Below, piece by piece: positions 36,146 to 47,537 of a stretch of 64,000 nucleotides of DNA. A program made the translations under genes and the position numbers. Positions within the stretch are counted from its first letter, which is position 1. The number at the start of each line of letters is the position of its first letter. Source of the stretch: Mixophyes australis (lineage: Eukaryota > Chordata > Amphibia > Anura > Limnodynastidae); contig JAVHZZ010000006.1 of assembly GCA_036250195.1 (NCBI GenBank), positions 75,323,869 to 75,387,868 on the forward strand, written 5' to 3'. The notes beneath the pieces were generated by a model that made no database searches, was not told where the DNA came from, and worked only from the letters and a program-made list of their open reading frames with translations.

Positions 36146-38349
36146 AAAATATTTTCCCAGTGAAGCAGGAGTCACTGGCAGCTGCGCCCTTGCACTGCAG
36201 AAACCAATGCTACAGCACACTCATACTTGCGCAGCTATGTTGCCATTCACACGTGAGAGCTTTTTTCTTGTGGTATCATTATTTCCAGGTACTCATTCTA
36301 GGTTTGCTTTTTAAAACATATGATTTTTATTTTATCATGGTTACAAATTAATTGAAAATGTTAATGTTAGCTGCATTTCTGTAGAGTGTAATCTTCATAA
36401 GGTCAAAGGTTAACAAAAACGTGACCTGAAGCCACAATAATTTCTGCACTATACTCCCTATGGCAATCTGACAAGTTGGCTATAAATATCTTCCTGCCCT
36501 GCACACTGAGCTGTGGACAATTCTAACTGGACACAAACCATCAGCCCTGTAACAACACGTCAGTCTGACAACATCTGTGGGCCTCACATGGAGCATCAGG
36601 TCTCTCGGGGAGCTGTTATTGCATACAGAAGGTTGCAATCAGGAGCTGGGATGCCCGTGGTCAGGGGTCAGTGTAAGGGCCAGCCCCAAGCTACTCCTGC
36701 TGTCCTGGTGTCCTGTCACAGGGTCTGCAGGCCAGGCAAAGCAAACAAAGTGAAAAACTCCAATCACAAACAGACTCTGACCTCCTCTGGCCTCCAGTGG
36801 TCATAGTGATCACAAACTTCCGGGATGGGACTACAGCAGTTCAAGAGGGGGAAGAGAGTTAATCAGAAGTCAGGATATTTGTGGAGTAGGGAGAGATGGT
36901 GACAGCTCGATTGGATGAAATGCAGAATCTTTCCGCTAGTAAAAGTTACCATTAGCAGCTCTAGTTATGGGAATCATAAAGTAGATCAGGGTGGCACTAG
37001 CATGACCTATGGCAGAAGAGTTGTGATCGCTGAGCAAAGAGTAGGTACTGTGGAGACTCTCTGAGGTACAAGAGGTGACAATTGTTTAGGAACTATCATT
37101 ATAGGTATGAAAAAATGAAGCCAGCAAATTACAAATTGGTGAAAAGTATAAACAAAAAATTAGAATTTTGCACACAAAGAGAGAGTTCTGCAGAATTCGG
37201 CAATAGGACCGAAAAGTAGTGGGTAAAGCACCTTTGTTGACCTCAAGCACTTGAGCATCCTTGTTTTGCAGGTATCTATGAGCATGATCTGCTTTCTCTG
37301 GGCAACTAGTCAACAGACACAAGCCCTATTTTAGCTATGATTTTTAGATAAATATAAAATGTTACACCACACGGATGCAAATACTTACATATATAGTATA
37401 TATAAAAACATTTTAACCCATGCTTGCCTGCTCCCAAATGTTGGGTATTTCTTTCAGACCCCCAAGAAAGCAGGCCGGTCTCCTGGATCCCACCCAATTC
37501 TTAGTAACAAGGACGGGACGGGATCCTCAATTACACGATTTGCCACAAAACGTGTCATTTTGGTCCCAGAGCGCGATCTTGCCATTTTATCACAGGACCA
37601 AAGTGGCACAATTTGCTGCACCACGGCCCTTGCCTCTTGAACTGAGTTTTTTCAAATTGTCAAGTATGTCTTACATAGTATACGTCACTTTAGGTTTTGA
37701 GGTACTTTTAAGAGAAATACATTTAGTGGGAATTATCAGGGCGCATGCATCATGAGGGCTAACTAAACAGTTAATAAGTTACTTTGACTCTTAGACTGCC
37801 TGTCACTATTATCTTGTCAGATTACACATCAATAAAACTACAATATGCTGAACTCCCAGCAGGATAGTATGTGTAATAAGACGCCTACCTGTGTCAGGAA
37901 TAAGTACCTGGGTGCTGAATCAGCAAAGATACTGCATGCTGGTTGTACTTCATCCATTCCTCATTTCCCAACTAAAAAGGAAATACTAAAAGTATAACCA
38001 AATTCTCAATACATGTCACGTTGTCATTTTAGATAATAAAATAAAATTTTTATCAAAAAATTTATTAAAATTAAATTTAATGAAAACAAATCATCTGTTT
38101 CCCTTAGTATGGAACAATACACACCACCTTTCACCAGTTTGTACATGGTACACAGATATGCGAGGCCTTAGTCGTATATGCTTTTCCAGCATTCACACCA
38201 ATAATTCAATGGTACAAATTAATTTTACACTGAAACAGTTAAAGCAAAAAAAAAAAATTAAACGGGTGTAACAAGACCAGCAAAGTCCAAAGCCACTATA
38301 TGTGGCCGTAGAACAGGTGTGATGTCTGAGAGAAATACAATCAAAATCA
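36146..38349. other. Noncoding spacer
   Basis: Several 60-120-codon frames on both strands lack protein features. 37440-37640 has a less AT-rich composition and might be an unrecognised repeat. Poly-A at 38248-38258. Confidence 0.5.
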
Positions 38350-38550
38350 AATATTATTATTTATTTTTATAGTACCACCATATTCACAGCGCTGTACAGC
38401 TGTTATCTGTCACTCTCGCCAGTCCCGGACCCATTGGAACTTAGAGTCTAAATTCCCCAACACACAAGCAAACACACTAGGATTAATTTTAGTCAGCAGT
38501 CAATAAAACAACTAGTATGTTTTTTGAGTGTGGGGGGAAACCTGAACAAA
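38350..38550 (-). mobile_element. Diverged SINE, head missing
   Basis: Minus-strand tail and body: TTATTTTTATAGTACCACC, CACAGCGCTGTACAG, AGTCCCGGACCCATTGG, AGTCTAAATTCCCCAACAC, then AACTAGTATGTTTTTTGAGT and GGGGAAACC. The tRNA-like half is absent. Confidence 0.8.
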
Positions 38551-38879
38551 TAACTTCTTCTGAAGACACCAACTGTATGTGCTCCATAAGAATGCCAATG
38601 TGGTAATGGACCAAGTCATTCTGTGCTCAGACCATATGACATTATCGGTCCGAGTGACCAGCTTTAGAGTTTACTTCTATGGTTGTCCAGGGGAGGTGGA
38701 GCACTCATTTATAATCAACTCTAGCAGCACCTGAGACTCCTACAATTCCTGGTAAATAACACATAAATCCCTGCAGGCAAAATATATTGTGTGGAGCCTG
38801 CATAGGTGCTTCATACAAGAAAATGGAGGGCTGAGTATTATTCTACTAACAGGAACTTGTGGAAAATATATTACAACAT

Positions 38880-39035
38880 AATTGAAACTCTGCCTTTATT
38901 CTATAATTTGGTAATCTCTTTAGAAAGCAGCCTATCAATTCCCCAGAAACCAGTGACATCACTCAGGTAATCACATGACTAGACTGCAAAATGGCTGTCT
39001 CCATTATCTGAAAGTGGTGGGTACACTTAAACATT
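38880..39035. mobile_element. MITE copy related to 23182
   Basis: GCCTATCAATTCCCCAGAAA followed by CCAGTGACATCACT matches the inverse of about 23295-23330. The right end GGTGGGTACACTTAAAC corresponds to the inverted left end of the other copy. The left boundary is approximate. Confidence 0.5.
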
Positions 39036-41505
39036 TTTAGAGGACAAACAAAAGATATTATGTATTTATTTGCCCCTATCCCATCTCTCACATAAAAAGA
39101 CACCAGATAACCATTAGAACATGGATAAAAAAAAGCATAAACAAGGATCCAAGTAAAGAAGAAGCAAAGGGAGAGATTTCAACAGCAAACTCTGAAAAAA
39201 GCAGACTGAGGGTTTGGGTGGCGTATCGGACCCGTCACAGCAAGTATAGCCTGTAATACAGAAATCAAAGGTATATTTTGCTTTCTCATGGTCAAAATTT
39301 TTATGTCCCCCTGTAGATTTAAGGACACTACTGTTTTGATATCTGAGTGATGTCTGCTGTCTGTTCCTGGAAACATTTTTGTTGGGCCAATCATTCTTCT
39401 AGACGTGCTTCACCAGCCTAGTTTGCTTGCATCTGTGCTTACACACACATAGTTTGACATTTCGAACCTGCCCGCCATGGAGTGGCGGGTGGCTTTAACA
39501 TACATTTGCAAATGTGTGCAACTAAGACTTTTGCATTTTTATCTACAGTAGAAATGGCAGATCTGTTGCTGGCTATAGCAGTGTGCTGGGGGAATCTCTC
39601 TGTGTGTTTGTTCCTTTCAGGATAACCCCACCCTTTCATGCACCTGCTATAGCCTATAAATTTATTGAGCAACTTCCACTTCTTTATTTGTTTCCATGTT
39701 GCAAACCATTTTGCCAACTATTGCCATCAGAGATTCTTTTGCAGCAGCTGTAAAGCGCTGTAACTGACTAGATCTCTCTGCATTTCTCTCATATGAAAAT
39801 TGACACATTATAATGGCTTAAAAGTTTAAGATTGTTGAACATTCTTTGAACCGCCAAGCACCCCTTCACTAAGGGATGCTTTTTCTTCATTAGGCATTTG
39901 ACTGTCGCATGTAACGTCTTAATCCCTTTCCATGGTAGCGAAACATCACCCTTCACATGGACCAGCAGGCTTTTCTCCCGTTTGATTAGCCATCCGGGAC
40001 CCTTGTTCACTTTGGCTGTGTGCTCCTGGACCAGCTGTTGTGATTTCCCTGTCATTTTAATAGTTTCACAACCCCCACCACAATTTTTGTAAAGGCGAAG
40101 GGAGATGTGCACAGCCCAAACTGGAAACTTGATCTGTGGACCTAGTATGCAAAATCCGAGAATACTCTGCTGAGATAGGAAAAAGGACAATCAGATTTTT
40201 TTATTTTTTTTTACATACACTGTAATGTAACAAATAACATTTTGACGTTTACTTCATTAGGAAAGCATGCATAATGTTCAATGTTTGTGGCTTGCAGGCA
40301 TTACCAGGTTTAGCTGACAGAGACACAGCTTGAGTACAACTACTGCTGTGGACTTGTCAAGAAAACACTCAACAGACCTAGGTGCGATGTCACTCTTGTG
40401 ATTTGCAATAATAGACGTTGACTAGAGCCCGCCACAGAAAACAGCCCTAATAAAATTACCATTACAACAAAAGACTAAGGAGGATCAACATTATGTATTG
40501 CATTTTTCTTATAGAATAAACTGCAATGCTCAAGTACGAATCCCTATGAAGAAAAAAGAAGACAATTTGTGCTAATATTTTAGTGTCCTGCCTTAATATG
40601 TATAAATATTATAATGTCTTCACAAGCAAGTAGGCAGGAATTTGATAGGTCTATGAGAAACACTGTAAGATTCCGCAAAGCTTCCTCTCTGAGCAAATGA
40701 GAGGAGAGTGTTTCATCATCATCATCATCATCATCTGTTTCTGGGAGTAGATCTTGAGCTGACTACTCAGCTGTGAACGAACTTGTAGCTGACATAAGAG
40801 TTGTGAGGAGAACACAAGGAGACAGTTGCAGAGACAGACAACGGAGCGAGGGGTGGGATGTCTGGGGGGAGTAGAAGGGGTAGAGCACAGGAGGGTAAGT
40901 AGAGGGTAACAGAGCAATTACAGATGTCATAAAAGGGGAGGGGGGGGGAAGTGAAATAAAAAAGGGATCTGTTGAAGGGGGTCAGTAATTTAAAAAAGGG
41001 GACAATAATGGTGATATGGGGGATCAGGGATAGTGGTAATAGTAAAGGTAAATGAGAATAACAACTGTGAAGAGATAGAACTAAGGGTGTAATTCAATTG
41101 CTAGTGATAAGCAGTAGATCATCACCGCCATGTCTGTCTCTGCTCATTACTTGGTAGTATGGTATCCGAACATCTCAGATTTTCAGTATAGACCTCAATG
41201 GGATACGAAGAACAATCTGTGATGAAACATTACCACGGAGTGCCTTGTCAACTGTTCCGAATGCGCTCTATAGCAGGCAAGTGAACTTACCGTTAAGGGA
41301 TAGAAGGCAGATCAAAAATAAATAAATAAAAACATCTCTTTACATTTTTATACTAAAGGGATAGCACAGAAAGAGAAAAGGATAAGACTGCAGAGAGATT
41401 TGTAGGCAGCACTGTGTTACAGATAGCTAGTAAAGGACAAAGAAACAAATAAAATAAATATTTCTGTGAGGAGATTAACAGACTTATAGACTACAAAGGT
41501 AGTTA
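39036..41505. other. Noncoding spacer
   Basis: Contains a 133-codon minus-strand frame (39789-40190) without recognisable domain, an (ATC)n run at about 40714-40735, a G-run near 40938, and at 41090-41270 a sequence starting like the TIR element at 41506 but lacking a right end. Confidence 0.5.
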
Positions 41506-42277
41506 GGGGGAATTCAATTCTCAGTGGAAATTGTTTTTAACGCTACGATAAAAAATGCAAAACGATAAGCGCGGTTTTAGAAATGCAATCACGGCTGTTT
41601 TCACTTAACGCAGCATTAAAAATCGTGGTATTTAATTTGAAAACAGGTAACGCCACCCCCGCTCGTTGGCATACATTTGTTTTGCCTTACACTACCTTCT
41701 ATTTTATAATATCTACATACAGCACTTTTTTTTTACTATATTTTTTTTTTGACTGTACAATTATCTATACCGTCACAAAACACATTAGTACATATATATT
41801 AGTACATATATACATACATATATTAATTAGTGATTATTGTATTTATTAATTTTTTTGCACATGCTTTTTGTAACAAAAATTCACCTTTTCCATGTTCTAC
41901 ATTACGAAGAACCATAATTTTTCTTTTTTTTTTACATTATTACATGATTTCAAAGAGTTTTCTTATGTTTTTAATTTTTTGCCCAGCCATGAGAGGTGCG
42001 AGATATAACTGCTGATTTGACAGTTTAACACACCACGTTAAAAAAGAATTGAATAGCTTTTAAGTCCTAACTTTTTTTCTCCCTCCCTGCTTCCCTCTCT
42101 ATACTTTCAAAGGATAATCTTCTTGTCCGCGATAGGACCGTTTTCGCTAACAAAACGGTGTTTTAAAAATAGATTTGAAGAACGGGTAAAGTTAACTCGC
42201 TTCAGAATGAGTGAAGCCACGTTAAAATCACTTCCCGCGGTGTTAAAAAAAATTACCACTGAGAACTGAATTTCCCC
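41506..42277. mobile_element. TIR element, 772 bp
   Basis: The left GGGGGAATTCAATTCTCAGT and the right ACTGAGAACTGAATTTCCCC are inverted. Inner segments such as AACGCTACGATAAAAA, CGGTTTTAGAAATGCAATC on the left and AAAACGGTGTTTTAAAAAT on the right are also loosely inverted. No transposase. Flanks TTA/TTG could be a 3-bp duplication but this is weak. Confidence 0.75.
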
Positions 42278-42665
42278 TTGGTGCTGTTTAAAAGAAAATA
42301 GCATAGATAGGAATATTAGGTTAAAATAGTAAGGTAAAAACCGTGTTTGTGGAAAATTTTATAGTAAAATATTAGTCAGAAAAAGTATTTTTTTGCTAAA
42401 GTAGCCTGAGAGAAAGTAAACACAGGATTGGGCCTTGTGATTACTGGATAGAGAGCCAGTACTGTGAGGAAAGGACAGATGAGAACAGGAGCAAGCACAA
42501 GAAGGACAAAACCCAGTGGAAAAAAAAGGCTTGTGCCATCAGGGACCGAAGAAAGAAAGAGAGAGCAGCCTAGACAACTGGACGCATCATGAGAAGGCAA
42601 AGCCACCCGCCATAAGTGTTACCACTGAAAATAATAAAACACTCCTGGATACATGTCAACAGATA
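42278..42665. other. Noncoding spacer
   Basis: AT-rich between two TIR elements; nothing recognisable. Confidence 0.5.
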
Positions 42666-43140
42666 GGGCCTCATTTAGAGTCAGACTCAAAGTCCATTTC
42701 AGGCGCATCCTGCACATTTCCACTGACAGGCATGCGCAGTAAGCAACAGTTCCCTGCAGTTCCGTCTGCTCTTCAGACGCAGTGCACACTTGCAACAGCC
42801 TGCGTCTCAGTACGAGGGAAAGGGCGGAACACGGAGTTATGTAGGCGCGACCATGAATAATTTAGATACTATGGGCGTCTACCTGCAAAAACTACCCTAG
42901 TCGGATCAAGACCCAGGTGGAACACACGTCAAAAAAGACAGAAAAAGTGCGGCAGGAATTAGGTGGCGCAAGTAGTTAGCTAGCTGCAGGAACTGGTCGC
43001 AGCTTGGTAGGGTATTACGAGTGGGACACAACTGGGGTTACATGCCACTCGTAATACCCTACCAAGCTGCGGCACACTCCCACTCCTGCTCTTTCATGTA
43101 CATCTTAGACGCACATTGCGTCCGTCTCTAAATGAGGCCC
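42666..43140. mobile_element. TIR element with internal hairpin, 475 bp
   Basis: The termini GGGCCTCATTTAGAG and CTCTAAATGAGGCCC are inverted, with some similarity further in (AGTCAGAC/CGTCCGT). The possible 3-bp duplication is ATA. The interior carries a 26-bp perfect inverted repeat. No coding capacity. Confidence 0.85.
42999..43070. repeat. Perfect 26-bp-arm hairpin
   Basis: 42999-43024 (starting GCAGCTTGGTAGGG) and 43045-43070 are perfect inverse copies around a 20-nt loop. Located in the right half of the TIR element. Confidence 0.95.
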
Positions 43141-44579
43141 ATAGTGTGTAAATCTATCCAAGTCCTGGCTTTACTATTTAAAACTGTACAGCTAACTAAC
43201 CAGAGACCACAACATCCTGTTGATCAAACTTGGATGTTAAATCAGAATGAAAGACTGATACACTGAAATCAGTAAAAGACCAGCCTGGCTCAATCCCAGG
43301 GGAGGTATTCACAACAAATACAGTGACTACAAGAATTATTCAAGGACACTAAGGATGGATGAATTCTATGTGTAAGGCAGGGCCGGACTGGGACTAAAAA
43401 TCAGCCCTGGCATTTAAAGTACACAGGCCCATCTCAGTCCCAGCATAAAATGCGGCGGCGCCGAAAAGGGCGTGCCCACATTGTGTTTTGGGTGTGGCCA
43501 ACATGTGGCATTTATACATATATTATAATAAAACATTACATTTATCACGCCCTCCCAGTCACATCACGCCATCCCCAGCCCACTGGGGGTGCTTCTGGTG
43601 CTGCTGACATCCATCAGGGTGGGAACTTCCTGTAGAGTGAGCAGGGAAGCTCTTTGTCTCACAAGATTACCAAATCTTGTGATACTTGGAGCTCCTAGGC
43701 TTCCTCTGCAGGCTGTGTCCTGTCCGGGAACTGAGAGCAGCTATCAGTTCCCTTCCCCTAACATGGTGCATTAAGGCTCAGGGGGCCCAGGGTATTTAAG
43801 ACAGCTGGGCCCCTATTATGTAACATGGTTATCAATTTAGAGAAATACACAGGCAATACTGTGTGCACTACTGTTAGAAGCACACAGCTCTGCCTTCACA
43901 AGCAGTACGTTGTGAAGCGGGACATACCTCCCAACTGTCCTTGCAGTTAAACCAAATCCTGACTAAGTGAGACAGTCACCCAAATTCAGGACTGCCCCAC
44001 CAGATTCAGGACCGTTGGCAGACTGTCCTGCTCTCTCCTACCTGTCTTGGTCACTTTCACCGCTTGTAGCAGCTGGTTTCTTTAGCTCAGTTCTTTCTTG
44101 TCTTTATCCTGGAATATTAGATCCCCAATTCTGAAAAAAATGGGGTACATGAGATTTAGAAAACTCCAACTCACGTTTTATAATTAGGCCTCCCTCCAGT
44201 CCCCACAATAATAATATTCACATTTAATAAGTATACCTATTTCCCTTCAAACAGCCCCAACATTAAATTAACAATATACCCATTTACTCAAAACATATTT
44301 CCCTCCCTGCAGACAGTCTAAGTAATAAATTAAATAGCATTAAAGTTTAATAAATATAGCTATTTTCCACAACCGTCGCCAGCAATAAATAATTCATATT
44401 CACATTTAATAAATAGCCCTCCACCCCAAAATCAGCACCATATTCAATTGATAGCCCTAAACCACCCAAGCATGAAATTAAAGATTCCTTCACCTCAACT
44501 TAAATAGTTAGCCCCCACCTACACTCCACCATTAAATAGCCTACCTCCCACACTATATTAAGATCCTCCTTTCCCTCAC

Positions 44580-44669
44580 ATATTATATTAAAATACTGCG
44601 CGCACAAACACACTAATATATACATGGCCACACACACACTAATATATACATGGCCCCACACACACACTA

Positions 44670-44727
<58 letters not shown>
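44580..44727. repeat. Short tandem unit and (AT)n microsatellite
   Basis: ACACACTAATATATACATGG-type units repeat two to three times, then a pure (AT)n tract at 44667-44727. It lies left of the palindrome, separated by 193 bp whose counterpart is absent on the right side. Confidence 0.9.
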
Positions 44728-44729
<2 letters not shown>

Positions 44730-45270
44730 CACGCAAACAAAGATATATATGATGGCGCTAATTACCACAGCGTAAATGCAATTTAGATAAACAACTGGTA
44801 TAGATAGTATATAAAGTCCAGTATTAGAGGATCAGTCCCAAACAACAGCACTTAGCTCAGTTAAGAGCGGCAGCCTCAGGATACTTGTGGCCAGATGGTA
44901 AATCCGGATAACGAGGATACTGCAACAGAAAAAACAAGTAGGGCGCCCCAATGTGTATTATCACAAATATGGTGTTGGGAAAAACGTAATATCTGCGTAC
45001 CGTAAGGATGTATTCAAGGAGCATAGATCATATGGAGGTTTCCTCTTCAGAGGTAGTCCCTCTCAATCTCCATCAGGACATAACGACAATGTAGAAAAAC
45101 AAAAAATATCATAACATAGTGCAGTATTGTTATGTATAAAACTGCACCAGAACCCAGAGATAATCCTCCACCAGGATATAAAAGAGTGTACAAATAGGTA
45201 GCAGACCCAAAGGTGAAGCACACAAGTGCAACATACAACCCTAGGTAAATAAAAACTGCGTACCAGATAT

Positions 45271-45513
45271 TCAAAGGACCATGAATTTTCTTGGACCATG
45301 TAAAAGATCAAGCCAATCCTCTGTCACAACCCCATCCTTTACGGGATTTGTTAAAACTTCTTTCATGTATTCTGCAACTGTAATAGGCCCCGTTGATTTT
45401 ATTTTCATAGTAAGGTGTTTGAGCAATGGGTTGCAGTCTAGTGGTTGTTCAATTTTGCTACTTTGGTATCTGCCAACATGACTTGCAGCAAATGCCGAAC
45501 ACATAGAAATCAC
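45271..45513 (-). pseudogene. NDUFAF7: NDUFAF7 N-terminal fragment, left palindrome arm
   Basis: The frame encodes NPLLKHLTMKIKSTGPITVA followed by EYMKEVLTNPVK, closely like the N-terminal region of NDUFAF7. That protein is a mitochondrial matrix arginine methyltransferase that modifies NDUFS2 during complex I assembly. Upstream, SAFAASHVGRYQSS is Ser/Ala/Arg-rich, as in a mitochondrial presequence. The first ATG is at 45504 on the minus strand; the frame stays open a little further upstream. After NPVK the similarity ends: the residues DGVVTEDWLDLLHGPRKFM do not match the family, and a stop follows. The whole SAM-binding methyltransferase domain (about 300 further residues) is absent. The piece is therefore a captured exon or 5' fragment, not a working gene. 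It is the exact inverse of 45617-45859. The family call is from memory of the conserved TGPITVAEYMKEVL motif. Confidence 0.72.
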
Positions 45514-45616
45514 ACCTCTTCCACCTTTTTGTAACGTTATCAGTCCGCTTATACTGCTTATACTGCTGAAATGCAGTATAAGCGGACTGATAACGTTACA
45601 AAAAGGTGGAAGAGGT

Positions 45617-45859
45617 GTGATTTCTATGTGTTCGGCATTTGCTGCAAGTCATGTTGGCAGATACCAAAGTAGCAAAATTGAACAACCACTAGACTGCAAC
45701 CCATTGCTCAAACACCTTACTATGAAAATAAAATCAACGGGGCCTATTACAGTTGCAGAATACATGAAAGAAGTTTTAACAAATCCCGTAAAGGATGGGG
45801 TTGTGACAGAGGATTGGCTTGATCTTTTACATGGTCCAAGAAAATTCATGGTCCTTTGA
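45617..45859 (+). pseudogene. NDUFAF7: NDUFAF7 N-terminal fragment, right palindrome arm
   Basis: Inverse duplicate of 45271-45513, with an identical predicted 80-residue product. Both copies diverge away from the palindrome centre, head to head, about 100 bp apart. The first ATG is at 45626. The identical translation shows that the duplication is young or kept alike by gene conversion. The upstream frame reads LQKGGRGVISMCSAF without a stop for at least ten codons, so the original start may lie further up, possibly cut by the palindrome centre. The sequence after the conserved block could be intron or transposon sequence. No intact NDUFAF7 exons follow within this window. Confidence 0.72.
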
Positions 45860-46205
45860 ATATCTGGTACGCAGTTTTTATTTACCTAGGGTTGTATGTT
45901 GCACTTGTGTGCTTCACCTTTGGGTCTGCTACCTATTTGTACACTCTTTTATATCCTGGTGGAGGATTATCTCTGGGTTCTGGTGCAGTTTTATACATAA
46001 CAATACTGCACTATGTTATGATATTTTTTGTTTTTCTACATTGTCGTTATGTCCTGATGGAGATTGAGAGGGACTACCTCTGAAGAGGAAACCTCCATAT
46101 GATCTATGCTCCTTGAATACATCCTTACGGTACGCAGATATTACATTTTTCCCAACACCATATTTGTGATAATACACATTGGGGCGCCCTACTTGTTTTT
46201 TCTGT

Positions 46206-46206
<1 letters not shown>

Positions 46207-46236
<30 letters not shown>
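46207..46236. repeat. (AT)n at the right palindrome edge
   Basis: Pure TA repeat starting exactly where the right palindrome arm ends. Confidence 0.95.
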
Positions 46237-46240
<4 letters not shown>

Positions 46241-46320
46241 AGACTTCACACAATGTACTGATACACACACAATTGCCAGCCAGACACACACCCCCCCCCC
46301 CAGGGAGAGACACAGCCAGC

Positions 46321-47517
46321 CCCCCACCAGTGAGAGATGCAGCAACAGCCAGCCCCCCCAGTCAGAGACTCAGTGACAGCGACAGCCAGCCCCCCCCAAG
46401 TCAGAGACATAGTGACAGTGACAGCCAGCCCCCCAAGTCAGAGACATAGTGACAGCCAGCCCCCCCCCCCCCCAAGTCAGAGACATAGTGGCAGTTACAG
46501 CCAGCCTCCCCCAAGTCAGAGACAGTGACAGCAACAGCCAGCCCCCCCTAAGTTAGAGACATAGTGACAGCCAGCCCCCCAAGTCAGAGACATAGTGACA
46601 GTGACAGCCAGCCCCCCCCCAAGTCAGAGACATAGTGACAGCCAGCCCCCCCCAAGTCAGAGACATAGTGGCAGTGACAGCCAGCCCCCCCCCCCCCAAG
46701 TCAGACAGTGACAGCAACAGCCAGCCCCTCCTAAGTTAGAGACATAGTGACAGCGATAGCCAGCCCCCCCCCCCAAGTCAGAGACATAGTGACAGTGACA
46801 GCCAGCCCCCCCCCAAGTCAGAGACATAGTGACAGTGACAGCCAGCCCCCCCCCAAGTCAGAGACAGTGACAGCAACAGCCAGCCCCCCCTAAGTTAGAG
46901 ACATAGTGACAGCGATAGCCAGCCCCCCCCCAAGTCAGAGACATAGTGACAGTGACAGCCAGCCCCCCCCAAGTCAGAGACATAGTGACAGCCAGCCCCC
47001 CCCCCCACAAGTCAGAGACATAGTGGCAGTGACAGCCAGCCCCCCCCCCCCAAGTCAGAGACAGTGACAGCAACAGCCAGCCCCCCCCTAAGTTAGAGAC
47101 ATAGTGACAGCGATAGCCAGCCCCCCCCCCCAAGTCAGAGACATAGTGACAGTGACAGCCAGCCCCCCCCCAAGTCAGAGACATAGTGACAGCCAGCCCC
47201 CCCAAGTCAGAAACATAGTGACAGCGACAGCCAGCCCCCCCCAAGTCAGAGACAGTGACAGTGACAGCCAGCCCCCCCCCCAGTCAGAGACATAGTGACA
47301 GTGACAGCCAGCCCCCCCAAGTCATAGACATAGTGACAGTGACAGCCAGCCCCCCCAAGTCATAGACATAGTGACAGTGACAGCCAGCCCCCCCAAGTCA
47401 TAGACATAGTGACAGTCAGCCCCCCCCAATTCAGAGACATAGTGACAGTGCCAGCCAGCTCCCCCCCAAGTCAGAGACATAGTGTCAGTGACAGCCAGCC
47501 CCCTCCCCCAGTCAGAG
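46321..47517. repeat. Minisatellite with higher-order structure, about 36-40-bp unit
   Basis: Units of the form AGTCAGAGACATAGTGACAG, TGACAGCCAGCCCCCCC, with C-runs of 6 to 16. Variants (AAGTTAGAGAC...GCGATAGCC, and a short AGAGACAGTGACAGCAACAG form) recur in the same order, giving a multi-unit period of roughly 150 bp. About 30 units. Strong C-richness on the plus strand. Frames on both strands are by-products. Confidence 0.95.
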
Positions 47518-47537
47518 ACACACTTACCTTATCACCT

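Larger units (their letters stand above)
44921..46209. repeat. Near-perfect 1,289-bp palindrome
   Basis: Arms 44921-45557 and 45573-46209 are inverse copies of 637 bp. Positions pair at a constant sum of 91,130, so there is no length difference between the arms. The central spacer is 15 nt (45558-45572) and its first nine bases repeat the arm end TTATACTGC. I compared most of the arms by eye and found one difference: C at 44985 against A at 46145, where G would pair, consistent with decay of a CpG. The right arm stops at an (AT)n tract; the left continues for 193 bp to another (AT)n tract. Each arm holds an NDUFAF7-like fragment and AT-rich repeat-like sequence. It could be a recent inverted duplication or, less likely given the difference, a foldback assembly artefact. 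Confidence 0.95.

Noticed and set aside
35943..36314. 123-codon plus-strand frame
   Set aside because: It crosses the TIR element at 35955-36145 and changes composition at its border; no domain.
42516..42860. 114-codon plus-strand frame
   Set aside because: It runs across the left terminus of the TIR element at 42666, so cannot be a single conserved protein.
45047..46083. 75- and 82-codon hydrophobic frames outside the NDUFAF7 fragments in the palindrome
   Set aside because: They occur in both arms only because of the palindrome. They lie in AT-rich repeat-like sequence and overlap each other in two frames.
46858..47244. Long Gly/Cys/His repeat frame on the minus strand
   Set aside because: By-product of the minisatellite; unit length and C-run variation would shift frame among alleles.
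46321..47517. CRISPR-like array
   Set aside because: Repeats are contiguous without unique spacers, in a eukaryotic sequence; it is a minisatellite.
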